The notes under the pieces were generated by a model, which did not search any database, was not told where the DNA came from, and saw only the letters and a list, made by a program, of their open reading frames with translations. Of a DNA stretch of 64,000 nucleotides, positions 52,257 to 64,000 are shown piece by piece. Position numbers and translations under genes: made by a program. Each line of letters starts with the position of its first letter. Positions within the stretch are counted from its first letter, which is position 1. Origin of the DNA: Siphlonurus alternatus (Eukaryota > Arthropoda > Insecta > Ephemeroptera > Siphlonuridae); assembly GCA_949825025.1 (NCBI GenBank), contig OX463778.1:806001-870000 (forward strand). Reading direction: 5' to 3'.

Positions 52257-52440
52257 GTGTGTGTGTGTGTTGTGTGCAATGTGTTCAAGAGATTCCAGAA
52301 CAGAGAAAAGTTTTAAAACTTAATTAGCGAGTTTTTCAGTTTTTATGATTATAATCTAAGGTATACTCTTACATATAGTGAAATAAAATTCAGTCTTATA
52401 TGAGCAGTTTCTTACATTATTATATTAATTTTATAATTAA
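51670..52440. repeat. Right-arm inner unique segment, mirror of 27830-28570
   Basis: Carries CCGGTCTGGTG, CGCTAGAGACCACAAGCGG and CCCGCTTCGAAGCTTGAAAC, which are inverses of left-arm words. Two (TA)n runs joined by TATTTA occupy 52165-52255. Confidence 0.8.
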
Positions 52441-52908
52441 TATATTCAAATGGTTGAATTAAAATTGCTGCAACTATAACAACAAAAATATGAGAAATTT
52501 ATTATAAATGGAAATTTCATGTTTACATTTTTGGTAGCACGGGGATATGCCCGAAGCCGAATAAAATAATACAAGAAACTGTACAGACTGCATGGATTTT
52601 ATTTCATCAAAACATCGATCTATATCGGTTTGTAAGAATATGGTCATCCTCAATTAGATAAATTAAAGGAAGTAAAAATATATTTTTTTTATTCTTAATT
52701 AATATTTTTTTAAATACGTACACTAATTACAAAATGAATACCTAACAGACTCAATTTCTTGGTGTAACAATGATTCCATAAGAATACTATGATGTCGTCA
52801 CTCGTCACTTGACAATTGCAATGCATTAAAATCATGCTAGGACGAGTTTTATTACATTTTAAATTTGTTATAAATGATATATATTATATGAAAAATAAAT
52901 TGAAATTC

Positions 52909-52946
<38 letters not shown>

Positions 52947-52979
52947 GGAACTCTATCAATACAGACTCAGTTTTATTTT

Positions 52980-55480
52980 GTAGATATGTTGTAATAATAA
53001 TAATAAAAGACGAAACATGCAAATTGAAGTGAATTTAAAGCATGCTCCAAGGAGTTATTACAATTTCAATGAGTTACATAACCAATAAAATATCATAAAA
53101 TAATTTGTTGGAATCTAGCTCGTGCATTACAGACTAAATTTAATTTTGCAAAAATTTTGTTATAAGATCCGTACAAACTGCAATGAGTTTGAAGCATGCT
53201 ATAAAAGAGTTATTGCAATTTGAATTAATTCCTTCTATGAATTAAATTAACAATTTTTTTATTAAGAAAAGATATTAATCATCGCAGACCTCAATTTTAT
53301 TTTGCTATCATGTTGCCATAAAAGAATAAGAAAAGCAAATCTTGCAAATTGCAATGACTTTAAAGTATATATATGCTAAAAAGAGTTACTGCAATTTGAA
53401 TCAATTACTTCTATAAATTAATTAACAATTCTTTAGTAAGAAAAAATATTATTGCAGACTCAATTTTATTTTGTAATTACGTTGCCATATAAATAAGAGA
53501 CTCAACGTTAAAAAAAACAAGGAGTTTGAAGCATGCTGATAAGAGTTGTTGCAATTCGAATTAATTCCATCTTAAATTTAATTAAAATTTTTTTATTAAG
53601 AAACAAGTTTATTGCAGACTCAATTTTATTTTGTTATAATGTTGCCATAAGAATGAGACACGCAATTAACTTACAAAATGCATTGAAATTAAAGTATGCT
53701 ACAAAGAGTTATTGCAATTTGAATAATTTTATTAATAAATGAATTCACAATTTTTTATTATATAATAGGCAACCAGGTTATTGCAGACTCAATTTTATTT
53801 TTTTAAATATGTTGGAATAAGAATGAGAGACTTAACTCGCAAAATGCTATGAATTTGAAGCATGCTAAAAAGAGTTATTGCAATTCGAATTAATTCCATC
53901 TATAAATTAATTTATCACAATTTTTTGTTAAAAAAAATATTATTGCAGACCCAATTTAGTTTTGTAATTAAGTTGTCATAAGAATAAGAGACTTAACTTT
54001 AAAATTTCAATGAGTTTTAAGCATGCTAGCTAAGAGTTGTTGCAATTCAAATTAATTCCATCTTTAATTACATTAGATTTTTATTTATTAAGAAACAAGT
54101 TTATTGCAGAATTAATTTTAGTTTGTAGTTATGTTGCCATAAGAATGAGAGACGCAATTTAAAAAATACACTGAAATTGAAGCATGCTACAAAGAGTTCT
54201 TGCAATTTGAATAATTTTATTAATAACTTTTAATTTTTTGTGAATAATTTTTAATTTTTTATGAATAAATTTTAATTATAATTGACAATTTTCAATTTGG
54301 CAACCAGCTAGATTATACTACAGACTCAATTTTATTATGATATCATGTTGCCATAAGTATAATAGATTTAACATGCAAATTGCATTGCATTATTACATTG
54401 AAAGCTTGCTATGAAGAGTTATAATATTAGTGTTATTACAATTTGAAATAATTTCATTAGCAAGAAGTAAATAAACAATTTTTTATTTGAAAACCACATT
54501 ATTGCAGACCTTACTTTAGTTTGTAGTTATATATTGTAATAAGAATGAGAGACGCAACTTACAAAATGCAATGAAATTGAAGCATGCTACGAAGAGTTAT
54601 TGCAATTTAAATAATTTTATCAATAAATTTTAATTAATTGACAATTTTTCACTAGGCAACCAGATTATTGCAGACTCAATTTTATTTTGTTACCATGTTG
54701 CCATAAGTGAAATAGATTTAACTTGCAAATTGCATTGAATTTAAAGCATGCTAAGAAGTCGAGTTATAACAAATTGAAATAATTCCGCATGATTAAGTTA
54801 ATAAACATTTTTTTATTATAGGTTATAACCAGATTATTGCAGACTTATTTTTTGTTTGTAGTTATATTGTCATAAGAATATATAAGAGCCGCAACTTACA
54901 AAATTCAATGAAATTAAAGCATGCTACGAAGATTTATTGCAATTTGAATAATTTTATGAATAACTTTTAATTTTTTATGAATAAATTTTAATTAATTGAC
55001 AATTTTTTATTTGGCAACCAGATTATATAACAGACTCAATTTTATTTTGATATCATATGTTGCCATAAGTATAATAGATTTAACATGCAAATTGCATTGA
55101 ATGCATGCCAAGAAGAGTTAATTATTTCAATTTTAAACAATTCCATGAATAAATTAATACACAATTTTTTATTAGCAAACCAGATTATTGCAGACTTAAT
55201 TTTAGTTTGTAGTTATGTTACCATAAAATGAGAGACGCAACATACATAAAATGCTTTGAATTTGAGGCATGCTATGAAGAGTTATTGCAATTTGAATAAT
55301 TTCGGCAATAAATTAATTGACAATTTTTTATTAAGCATATTGCAACAAGATTACTGCAGACTCATTTTTATTTTGTTATGTTGCCATAAGAATAATTAAA
55401 TAAGAGACACAACTTGCAAATTGAAATGAATTTAAAACATGTGACGAAGAGTTATTAAAAAAATTGTAATTTAATTATAT
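52980..55480. repeat. Right-arm array of ~160-bp monomers, inverse of the left array
   Basis: Repeated TTATTGCAGACTCAATTTTA, TTGCCATAAGAATGAGAGAC, AAGCATGCTA and AAGAGTTATTGCAATTTGAA blocks are inverses of the left monomers. The array is longer than the left one (about 2.5 against 1.8 kb), so units have been gained or lost since the arms formed. Confidence 0.8.
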
Positions 55481-55774
55481 AAATAAATTTACTAACAAAA
55501 TTTTTTAATAAAAAAATCAATATTAAAAGACCAAATTTTACCTTGCCATTATATACGTTAATTGCAATTTATGCAATTTTTTTAAATATATAAGAATATA
55601 TTTTAATTTGAAAGAAATCAATTTATATAAATATAGGTTAAGCATGTTAAATAGACATATATATCATATATAGGAGTGCTTCCAATTCCCTCATAATCTA
55701 AGATATCCATTACCTCCAGAGGACCTGCTTAATATAAATATGTTTGGAAATTGAACCATGCAGTTTTTTATATT

Positions 55775-56010
55775 TTTTTCTTTTTTTTTTTTTTTTTTTT
55801 TGCAAGGATACACCCCTAAGAGCTTACAGCTCGCGGCGGGGTACTGGGTAGGGATAAGGTAGGGAACGGATAGTGGCCACGGCCTGCATGCTTACGCGTC
55901 CCAGCATTTGCTGAGGTGTGAGACTGAGGGAACCGTGGAAAACCTCAGTCAGGACGGACACCTCTACTTTTTCTCAATGGACCAAAGCGATGTCCAAAGC
56001 CTGGGGAACC
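55775..56010 (-). mobile_element. SINE-like retroposon, minus orientation, copy 2
   Basis: A run of T at 55780-55801, then GCAAGGATACACCCC, CTCGCGGCGGGGTACTGGG and GAGACTGAGGGAACCGTGG. Same orientation as copy 1 at 27572, although the surrounding arms are inverted, so it inserted after or independently of arm duplication. Confidence 0.65.
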
Positions 56011-56359
56011 ACTAAATTCCACATACATGAATATCATATATATATATATATATATATGACTGCGTAAAGAAGTACTAATAAAAGGTGTATTTATTGTAAT
56101 AATTTATAATTTTGTGTACGATGTATTATGTGAGTTAAATGTCACTCGACCATATAATATATATAATATACTGTGTGTGATAGAAATTAATTCAATATTT
56201 TATATGCTCAACATTGCATATATATTATAAAGTTAACACTATTGTATATTATATATACATATATTGTTTTAAAAAATTGTTCCAGGAAACCCACGATATA
56301 CTCGATTAAGGTCCCTCATCTACTTAATGTAGAGGGACCTTGATACTCGATCGTTTTTT

Positions 56360-56921
56360 CTTTTAATTTTACATGATTGTTTAATAGTTAATGATAAATT
56401 TCCAGAATATTTCAAAAAAGATTTAGTAAAAAATAGTGAATTGCATTCCTACAATACAAGAGGCTGTAATAACTATTTTAGAAATTCTGTAATGGAACAA
56501 GTACTGAATAAAAATCCATTTATATTATAATTGTGGGAAGTCTTTATTTAATAAATTACCTGATGATATTAAGAATTGTGAAAATAAAAAACAATTTAAA
56601 AGATATTGTATACAGTTTGTAAAAGACAAGTTTCCTTATAGCAGGTAAATTATAATAATAAAAAAAAATTATATATATATATATTAATTAGACTGTATGT
56701 AATAGGGAATATAATTTAGTCGATTTATTTGATGGTCTAATTATAATTATAATTTTTAATTTGTATTTAGTTAATTTTACTGTAGGCATATATGTAATAT
56801 GAAATTATCTAATATGATCGATATACATTTAATGTGTGCATTTATTATTGATTAATGGAAAATCAATAATAACAATTTCATTAATAAATTAATTATCATG
56901 TTATTTTATTTATGTCAACAA

Positions 56922-56953
<32 letters not shown>

Positions 56954-57079
56954 TAATATGCCAAAAGGTTATTTTAAAGTTATATATGTCAATTTGTATA
57001 TGTAATCTGTTTTATAATCTTATATTTTTATAATAATATCTATATAGCGCAAGCTATTAAATAAAGAATATTTCAATTT

Positions 57080-57110
<31 letters not shown>
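56360..57110 (+). pseudogene. LINE 3' fragment: reverse transcriptase C-terminus and 3' UTR
   Basis: The plus strand reads NDKFPEYFKKDLVKNSELHS followed by YNTRGCNNYFRNSV, then KSLFNKLPDDIKN, KKQFKRYCIQFVKDKF and a stop near 56648. H-x-Y-N-T-R and the LPDDI motif are standard for CR1/L2-like LINE polymerases. A downstream TATAGCGCAAGCTATTAAATA hairpin and A-rich end near 57047-57080, followed by (TA)n, look like the 3' terminus. One internal stop or frame slip. This insertion makes the right arm longer than the left. Confidence 0.75.
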
Positions 57111-57113
<3 letters not shown>

Positions 57114-57759
57114 TGACAAAATTATATAAATTTATTATATATTAATGAAATAGACATAATGGCAGAGGCCATTTCTCCCATTATTTCAAATTATTGTGAC
57201 TGCATGTCCTTTTTGTTTTACCATTGTTTTTGTGTGCATAATGTGTGTTTATATATGCGGTATGTAATATATTAATATATATATGTAGTTGTGATTTCTT
57301 CTCTATTTTTTTCTTATTATTCCAGATTTACTATTTAAAAAATTACATCTAAATTATGCAACTGCCAATTTAAAGTGTAATATTAATAAACTATAGCTGT
57401 ATTTTAATATGGTTGTCTTACTCTCTTTGTTTATCCGCTATTTCAGATACTAAACAAAACTTTTTCCCTCTTCTCGCGAGCTTTAGCTCATTGAGCTGTA
57501 AACACAATCTTGTATCTAAATAAAATATGTATTATGTGAATTGATAATGAATAAAAAAAAAATATATATATAATATATTTTTATTATTTATACTAGATTG
57601 TATATTATGTTTAACTGAACTAGCTATATAACAACTAATAAAAGCGTACATGAAGCCTCTTTTTCTACTATGTATAACCAAATTGAATTTATTTGTTTTG
57701 ATTGAATTGTTATTGTTACGAAATTAAAATATCCAAGAAATACATTACCAATGTATATA
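57111..57759. other. Right-arm insert, no gene
   Basis: A+T-rich. A second retroposon-like 3' end (CGCGAGCTTTAGCTCATTGA followed by an A-rich stretch with AATAAA) lies at about 57475-57560. Nothing else is recognised. Confidence 0.4.
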
Positions 57760-58085
57760 ATGTTTGATCTCCCCCTTTTGTGATAATAGTCATGATTTCT
57801 TAAAATAGCTGAAAAATAATTTTAACGTCAGCCTCGCTTCTCGAGCCCCAGTTCTAAATTTGAAAATTTGGCGCAAAATTGCGAGCAGTGTTGCCGAATC
57901 TATAGCGTCATTTCAGTTCCCTATGCAAATGCATGCGTTACTAAAAAATTAATTACTCCGTTGTTCTTCATTTCCCCAAGGAATGAATGGTACCATGATG
58001 CTTAGAATATTCTCTTCTGTATTATCGTGTTAACAGCATTTCTGTACCTCGTGATGACGTTACCTACAGTCTTACCAAAAAATCG
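57760..58085. repeat. Right-arm unique segment, inverse of 25431-25740
   Basis: Carries CCTCGCTTCTCGAGCCCC, GCGAGCAGTGTTGCCGAATC and GGAATGAATGGTACCATGAT, inverses of the left-arm words with high identity. Confidence 0.85.
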
Positions 58086-58089
58086 TTAG

Positions 58090-58680
58090 TAGATGGTGAT
58101 CACACGCCGTATATCACGAAGCAGTTAGCACTTTCTTCAGCCTCAGACAGTGGAAAAAATAGCTACAACATGTAATAAAATTATTATTTCACATTTCTAC
58201 CTTGAATAAGTAAATTATTTCACTTAATTCAAGATAAAAATGATACATATATTATACATGCGTGTGTACAAGAAAACGACAAAAAGGCATGCACTGAGAG
58301 AGAATTGTTCATTTTTATTATTATAACATTAATAAAATTACAATACAAAAGAAATATAATAATAATTATAAAGCATGCAAGTTTTTGAAGAATAATTACC
58401 AACCAGCGAGATATATGTTCCGGCGATATTTTTGTCATGTCCCAAAAGAAGCCGCGCGACAATCATTGACTGTTAAAGGCTACCTGGAACAAATTATTCA
58501 ACACAAAGTAACGAGAACTTAACAAAAGAACATTTCATAACACGTTTTATGTACTAAAAAGGTACTTATCTGACATAAAACAGCTTGATAATACGTTTTT
58601 CAGAGCTCGCACTTTGCTCGACCTCGTGTGCGACGCCATGATGTTTCTTTATCACGTGACGTTGCGCATGCGCTCTAGAG
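58090..58680 (-). promoter_or_regulatory. Promoter-like insert present only in the right arm
   Basis: Between the mirrored segment and the terminal array lies about 590 bases without a left-arm counterpart. It includes CACGTGAC (58653-58660, E-box type) and TGCGCATGCGC (58663-58673, NRF1-type), followed on the minus strand by ATGGCGTCGCACACG, an open frame of 30 codons (58547-58639). A T/C-rich acceptor-like TTTGTTCCAG lies near 58485. It looks like a captured host promoter and first exon, but no protein family is recognised and candidate splices give stops. Confidence 0.35.
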
Positions 58681-59710
58681 TGACCACTGAGCTCAGTGGT
58701 AAAAAATCTGACCACTAGATAATTAAGTGGTCAATTTTTTTTTTTATTGACAACGGATATATTTATATGGTGCGGCCACGGCAGGCGCGAATCCAGGGGG
58801 GGGGGGTGCCCCTCCCCCCAAAATTTTGGATTTAACATGGGCAATATAGGCGTTTCCCCCACTTAAATTTTTTTAACATTTTCGGTAGCCTGGCCCCGGC
58901 CCCTCTTCCAAATTTTGCAGCCGCCCCCGCCCTGCCCCCGCCTCCCCCCCCCCTGCCCCAAATTTTTTTCTGGATCTGATGCGCCTGTTACGCGTTAGAG
59001 GTGATCGAGACTGAGGGAACCGTGGAAATCCTCAGTTGATCAGGACGGTCAGTGCAGTATGTATTATTTGCAAGCCATGAAACTCCGTACCCCAACAATT
59101 AATAAGTAATAAAAATATTACACACCTCTTATCACTAACACTCTGACCACTACCACTTGGTCTGACCACTACCACTAGATCTGACCACTACCACTTAGGT
59201 CCTACCACTTAGTCTAGTGGTCCTACCACTAAGGCTACCACTTAGTCTGACCACTACCACTTAGGTCCTACCACTTAGTCTAGTGGTCCTACCACTAAGG
59301 CTACCACTTTATGTGACCACTACCACTAGATCTGACCACTTAGTCTGACCACTACCACTAGATCTGACCACTACCACTTAGGTCCTACCACTTAGTCTGA
59401 CCACTACCACTAGATCTGACCACTACCACTTAGGTCCTACCACTTAGTCTAGTGGTCCTACCACTAAGGCTACCACTTGATGTGACCACTACCACTAGAT
59501 CTGACCACTACCACTTAGGTCCTACCACTTAGTCTAGTGGTCCTACCACTTAGTCTAGTGGTCCTACCACTAAGGCTACCACATGGTCTGACCACTACCA
59601 CTAGGCTCTACCACTACATTTAGTGGTCCTACCACTAAATTTAGTGGTCCTACCACTAAATCTAGTGGTCTGACCACTCATTTTAGGTGGTCAAATCATG
59701 ACCACTACTC
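58681..59710. repeat. Right terminal TGACCACT array of the giant element
   Basis: Dense copies of GACCACTACCACT, TAGTGGTCCTACCACTAAGG and related words at 58681-58745 and 59137-59710, arranged in higher-order units. It is the inverse of the left array, but longer and including both orientations (ACCACT and AGTGGT), so it can form many hairpins. It is split by retroposon and MITE sequence at 58733-59058. Confidence 0.8.
58733..59058. mobile_element. SINE-like copy 3 split by a CAGGCGCG-type MITE
   Basis: A T-run and the word GGCCACGG (retroposon) run to 58781. A CAGGCGCGAATCCAG MITE with a long C-rich interior occupies 58782-58987 and ends GCGCCTG. The retroposon then resumes at TTACGCGT and continues as GAGACTGAGGGAACCGTGG. 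Confidence 0.6.
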
Positions 59711-59729
59711 TAATTTTTGGACAAGGGTA

Positions 59730-60023
59730 TTTGCGTGTTTTTTACAATTTTCAACAATCCAATTTTTTTTGTAACGGTCGTGAGTGACTTTACCCGGTAC
59801 AATAGAGGATTAGCCCTAACGCAGATCAGAAAACAGCCAATCGGCTGGTTCTGCCCCATAAAAATGAGAAATGACCGAATAAAAGTCGAGCATGCCCGAA
59901 ATCATACAATGAACTACGACATTTACAAAAATGAAGCAGAAGTGCTTGGGTGCCCTTGGGTGCATGGCTGTTTTTGGCCTATTCTCAGAAACGGATCAAG
60001 AAGAAGAAGAAAATGAAGCAGAA
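59730..60023. other. Right flank of the giant element
   Basis: No firm gene. A segment near 59797-59825, read on the minus strand as AGGGCTAATCCTCTATTGTA, resembles the terminal repeat of the hAT-like element at 18080, hinting that the giant element lies inside an older hAT copy. The 99-codon frame here is not convincing. Part of it may be the body of the adjacent 5S-derived retroposon. Confidence 0.35.
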
Positions 60024-60128
60024 CGGGAACTGCATGGTCACCCATCCAAGTACTAACCATGCACGCTCGACGTAGCCTGACTTCGGTGATCTAACGAGAA
60101 CCGGTCAATGCACTGCGCCACGCTCAAC
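60024..60128 (-). ncRNA. 5S rRNA-derived sequence (SINE3-like head), not a normal 5S gene
   Basis: The minus strand reads GACCGGTTCTCGTTAGATCA, CCGAAGTCAGGCTACGTCGA and GGTTAGTACTTGGATGGGTG, which match animal 5S rRNA in order, including the internal promoter region. The 5' part differs from 5S and contains TGGCGCAGTGC, which resembles a tRNA A-box. The 3' part runs on into unrelated sequence with a CTT-repeat. This suits a 5S-derived SINE rather than a functional ribosomal gene. Confidence 0.75.
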
Positions 60129-60284
60129 CTCAAAATATAAAATACATTTGGTGCCAAAATTATCAAACATTGAATTGTTAATGCAAATGTGCAATTAAAT
60201 AAAACTAATCATCCTTAATTGTGTGACTGCAAATTGTCAAAAACACCCTGTAAAATCTGTAATGCAGTCAACCTGCATTACACT

Positions 60285-61550
60285 CCCCTCTATAAATGCT
60301 TTCGTAAGCATTTTTCTTGTGAAACACAGTTAGCTGGGTTAGTGCAGGAGTTGTCTGATATGTTGGATGCTGGGGGAGAGATGCATGCGATTTTTCTGGA
60401 TTTTGAAAAAGCTTTTGATAAGGTGCCTCATAGGGAGTTGGTAACTAAGGTTCGGCACTGCGTTGGAGATGAGGAGTTTGTGTCGCTGATTGAGGATTTT
60501 CTAAGGGATAGGGTGCAGAGTTAGGGTTGGAGCTTTGTTTTCAGACCATGTCAGAGTATCGTCAGGGGTTCCCCAGGGCAGTGTCTTGGGTCCTTTATTA
60601 TTTCTGATTTATATAGAGGATTTGCCAAGAGGAGTGAAGTCGAAGGTGAGACTGTTTGCAGATGACAGTGTTGTGTACAGGAAGGTGGAAAGTGAGGATG
60701 ATGTTGTTGAACTTCAGTAGGATCTTGATACTTTGCAAGAGTGGGTTGATGATAATGGGATGAAGTTGAATGTGGCGAAGTGTTGTGTGGTTGTGTTTGG
60801 CAGGAAAAGGACAAGGAGGGTGTTGCAGTATATATTGGGGGGTGAAGTTTTGAAAGAAGTTGAGAAGTACAAGTATTTGGGTGTGGTGTTGCACAGAAAA
60901 TTGATGTGGAATGAACATATTAAGTATGTTAATTCTAAGAGTAGAAAGTTCTTAGAGTTTGTTATGAGAAATCTGAAGGGAGCTAGTATGTTCGTGAGAG
61001 ATAGCGCTTATAGAGCCATGGTGTCGAGACCGATGCTTGAGTATAATATGGATGCAGTGTTTGGGATCCATACAGGTGTGTTGGGGTGAAGGAGTTGGAG
61101 AAGGTGCAGAGAAGAGCAGCGAGAAGAGTTATGGGGCGTATGGGAAGATGGAAGTTGGTGGGAGATGGAAAGGAGGTCAGAAAAGAGTTTGAGAGTGTAA
61201 CTGCGATGATTGATAAGTTGGGGTGGGAGTTGCTGGAGGAGAGAAGGAGAAATTGTAGACTTGGTGTTAATTATGTATAAAATAACAAGAAATAGTGAGG
61301 GTTGGAGGGAGTTGAGCTCTCGTATTAAGAGAGGTGTTTACATTGGAAGGAGTGATCACAGTTGGAAGTTGGATTTTGTCGGCAGTAGAAGTGATGTGGG
61401 AAATATTCCATCATTAACAGGACTGTAAGAGAGTGGAATTTGCTGAAGGCAGAAGTTGTTGAAGCAGAGAGTTATGAGTTGTTTAAGAGGGTTTTGAGAC
61501 AAGCAAACCCTGCGCGAGCCACCGTGGCGTATAGCCACATTTGCCGCGTT
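60285..61550 (+). pseudogene. Non-LTR retrotransposon reverse transcriptase, broken
   Basis: Pieces of one polymerase are found in order: RKHFSCETQLAGLVQELSD, IFLDFEKAFDKVPHREL (with the first catalytic Asp), a frame break near 60522, SGVPQGSVLGPLLFLIYI, the active-site LFADDSVVY, a stop near 60718, then EWVDDNGMKLNVAKC, KYLGVVL and a degenerate C-terminus. The catalytic FADD is kept, but stops and frame slips show that it is dead. The endonuclease half is missing (5' truncated). Its 3' end may be the TTA repeats near 61551-61585. Jockey/I/CR1-type clade; finer placement needs a tree. Confidence 0.9.
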
Positions 61551-61585
61551 AATTTTATTATTATTATTATATTATTATTATATAC
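61551..61585 (+). repeat. (TTA)n microsatellite tail of the LINE fragment
   Basis: Follows TTTGCCGCGTTAATTT directly after the reverse transcriptase remnant. Simple-repeat tails of this type end several LINE families. Confidence 0.7.
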
Positions 61586-61631
61586 TTCTTGGGGAGACAG
61601 CACTGACAGCAGTCACAGCGTCACAGCACCC

Positions 61632-63190
61632 CCCTATCTCTACGGTCTGGTTGAACCTGGTAAGGTGCCTGGTAACAAACTTGGCCATCTGCTGGTACAA
61701 TTTAACATTATATCCGTACCAGCCTGGCTGGTAAGAAATGGTCACTCTGCATAGCCTGGCTGGTAAGATTTTACCTGGTGTGCTGGTATGGGATACCAGG
61801 TCTTACCTGGCAAGCTTAGATCAAAATTTCCCTCCCCCTCCTCCTGCCTTAAAATATGCTGTTTGCTAGTTTTTTTTAGTATCAAAAATCATTTTTTAAT
61901 TTTCTATATACGAAAAAGTACAGAAAAAATAAATTTAAAATTTTTATTTGGTACTTAAATGATACACTCAAAACTTGTTTTGACTTATGCAGTGCTGACA
62001 TCTGAGAGGTGGGGACGGGGTGGGGATATGCGGGTAAAATGGCGGCCACAGAAATCATATTTAGAAATAAATTTAAGGAATGGAAGGAAACTTTTTAAAG
62101 GGACTCTTCTTGCATCTCTTCCATCCATAATACTGTAGTCTGGGATCTTTCAGTGGCTCACAGTATGCCAATTCCTGCAGGGCACAGTACATTAAACATT
62201 AAAACTTTGATTCAAAATGTTGTGGCATAATCTTGATTCTGATCATTCAATTCGATCTTTGAAATAAATAAAAAAAACATGAAGGTATGCTTTTATTAAA
62301 TATTTGATTTTAATTTGAATGATGAGAAACATAAAATATTCAAAATAAAAATATGTACTTACCATGCAAGGAAAATAATGAAGAGCAAGAAGAACAAACT
62401 GCTGGCATTGTGTCTGCAATGATCTGCAGTTGACTTATGGTTTTTCCTTGATTATGGGTTTCTGTGAGCACAAAAGTAAATCATTAATGCCTACACCTAA
62501 GCAGTATGATTTATTTATTACTGTTAAGATGTTTTTTTACCTCCAAAGTCACTTTATAACACAATTTTAACAGTAAAACAGGTCATTTTCACGGTTGTTG
62601 ACATCTTCAATCACTTCCATATGTTTTGCTATGATGCTTCACTTTTTCACCACCAGGTGTCAGTGACTAATAAAAACGACTGAAAATTTGTATTAATTTT
62701 TAAATAAATTATTAATTAAAATAAATCAATTCATTCCATAATTAATGTGCAAAAAAAATTTTTTTTTTGTTTTTTTTTTTTTTTTTTTTAGTATTTTGGT
62801 AAATTCTCATCAACAGTCGATCCACACAGTATAAAAATTAAATTGTATAATTAATCTATATTTACAGTGTATATCAATAAATTATTTAATTAAATAATTT
62901 ATGTATAAATTATAAATATAATATAAAATATTATTTTATTTTAATTAATATGTTAAATTAATAATATTTAAAAAATAATAACAAATTAGTATATAGTTAC
63001 AAGATCTTCTGGTAAATCATACCAGGCAATACCAGACAGTGGCTGGTATTGCCTGGTATGCCCTGGTTCGGCTTATCAGCATTTCATGATGGCTGGTAAG
63101 AACAGGTACGGCTTACCAGCACTGCTGGTTTAGTGCTTGTAAGAGTCTACCAGCCACCTTACCAGGTTCAACCAGACCGTAGAGATAGGG
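61632..63190. mobile_element. 1.56-kb non-autonomous element, CCCTATCTC family, copy 2
   Basis: Same terminal repeats and nearly the same sequence as copy 1 (32661-34201), in the same orientation. The flanking dinucleotide is CC on both sides (61630-61631 and 63191-63192). It differs by a longer T-run near 62760-62790, a repeated ATTAAAC near 62190 and the lack of a TATATA expansion. It sits just outside the giant element. Confidence 0.88.
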
Positions 63191-63192
63191 CC

Positions 63193-64000
63193 ATGCAATG
63201 GGCGCTGTCAGCACTGTCAGCAGCATACAAAAGTGCATCCAACTGCATACTAATTTCAAATGCGCATGCGCGAAAAAGCTTCCGTGTATGAGACCCATGT
63301 CCGGTTACCGTGTTACCGAATGTTGAGCAACCTTGATGTTGAGGACTTGAGGTTTGAGGTTGTGGAACGTCCAAAAAGAGGAACCGCATCCCTAAATCTA
63401 ACGACATTCTTCTTACATCCACCTTCAACGTTAAAAAGGGATTGTTTTTGTTTTTATTTCTTTTTAAAGACCCATTTAAACAAATAGATACAGCTTTTCG
63501 TACAACTGCAATGAAGGTGTATTTTGGGTACTGCAAAAGTTGTTGATGCGGTGAGTTTTGTTGATGCTCTCACTTTTTTTTTCCGCCTCTGAACGCCGCG
63601 TTATTCTGGTATGCATACTTACAGCAGTTACAGCCAAGGAGTTGCTTACAGCAATGTTTTGATTTTTGATAGGGGATAGGATGTGATACAGAAACTGTGC
63701 ATTAAAATTTGACCCGTGTTTGCATGACCCTTGAATCCCTTCTTCAAATGTTCAATATTAGGATTAGTCTGGTTTAGACTGATATAATTAAATGACATAA
63801 TATATAATGCATACTTATAACTCATGTATGCATACTTACTTTAATTAAAGCTAATAGAAGTAAATTGCTTTTTGCAGCAAAGAAAAAAACATCCAGCAAC
63901 TTACAGCAGGTTCTTACGTATAATACCAGTACTGCAGCCATCATAACCATTTGTTTCCACATCTCGTCTCCACAACTCGGAGAGTAATTCACTAAAACTG
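63193..64000. other. Unassigned sequence at the window end
   Basis: No recognised gene or repeat. A TGCGCATGCGC word (NRF1-type) lies at 63261-63271, followed by a 58-codon plus-strand frame starting MLSNLDVEDLRFEVVERPKR. It matches no family I can name with confidence and could be a first exon or chance. Confidence 0.35.

Noticed and set aside
59717..60016. 99-codon plus-strand frame as a gene
   Set aside because: It crosses the border of the giant element and a relic of a hAT end; no motif recognised.
60024..60128. Functional 5S rRNA gene
   Set aside because: The 5' third does not match 5S, the 3' end runs into other sequence, and it is a single copy beside retroposon debris.
63168..63536. 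122-codon minus-strand frame as a gene
   Set aside because: Its C-terminal part is translated from the terminal repeat of the CCCTATCTC element; no domain seen.

Overview
This is A+T-rich eukaryotic DNA with an intron-rich animal gene and a very high load of transposons and simple repeats. No bacterial features (operons, ribosome binding sites) are visible. The one host gene is an animal Atg1/ULK kinase. The retroposon and mariner remnants look invertebrate, perhaps arthropod. I cannot name the species.

Region 1 (1-18079) holds a complete ULK1/ULK2/Atg1 autophagy kinase gene on the minus strand: 21 coding exons, start codon at 17477, stop at 3682. Kinase motifs, a conserved LC3-interaction motif and the C-terminal early-autophagy-targeting domain can all be read. 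The summed exon length is one base too many, and the reading frame breaks in exon 10 near an A5 run. Introns carry a 2.56-kb TA-flanked DNA transposon and fragments of small elements.

Region 2 (18080-25142) is a nest of DNA transposons. A 4.7-kb hAT-like element with 8-bp target duplications contains a foldback element with 131-bp subrepeats and a 511-bp hAT-like MITE. A 1.8-kb element with CCCATGTAGC ends lies next to it.

Region 3 (25143-59727) appears to be one giant foldback element of about 34.6 kb. Its outermost 14 bases are inverted copies flanked by TA. Inside these lie arrays of AGTGGTCA, then matching unique sequence, then arrays of ~160-bp monomers, then more unique sequence, mirrored on both sides. 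The loop holds near-identical 326-bp repeats split by a nested element (itself split by another), a series of foldback MITEs, and one intact intronless 793-codon gene (39597-41978, minus). That gene encodes an IS1595/Merlin-type transposase joined through a hexapeptide-repeat linker to an OTU-like cysteine protease domain. It is the most unusual object in the window.

Region 4 (59728-64000) holds a 5S rRNA-derived retroposon, a broken non-LTR reverse transcriptase gene, and a second near-identical copy of the 1.5-kb CCCTATCTC element. The last 800 bases are unassigned. All coordinates, splice sites and terminal repeats were read by eye, without alignment or database search.
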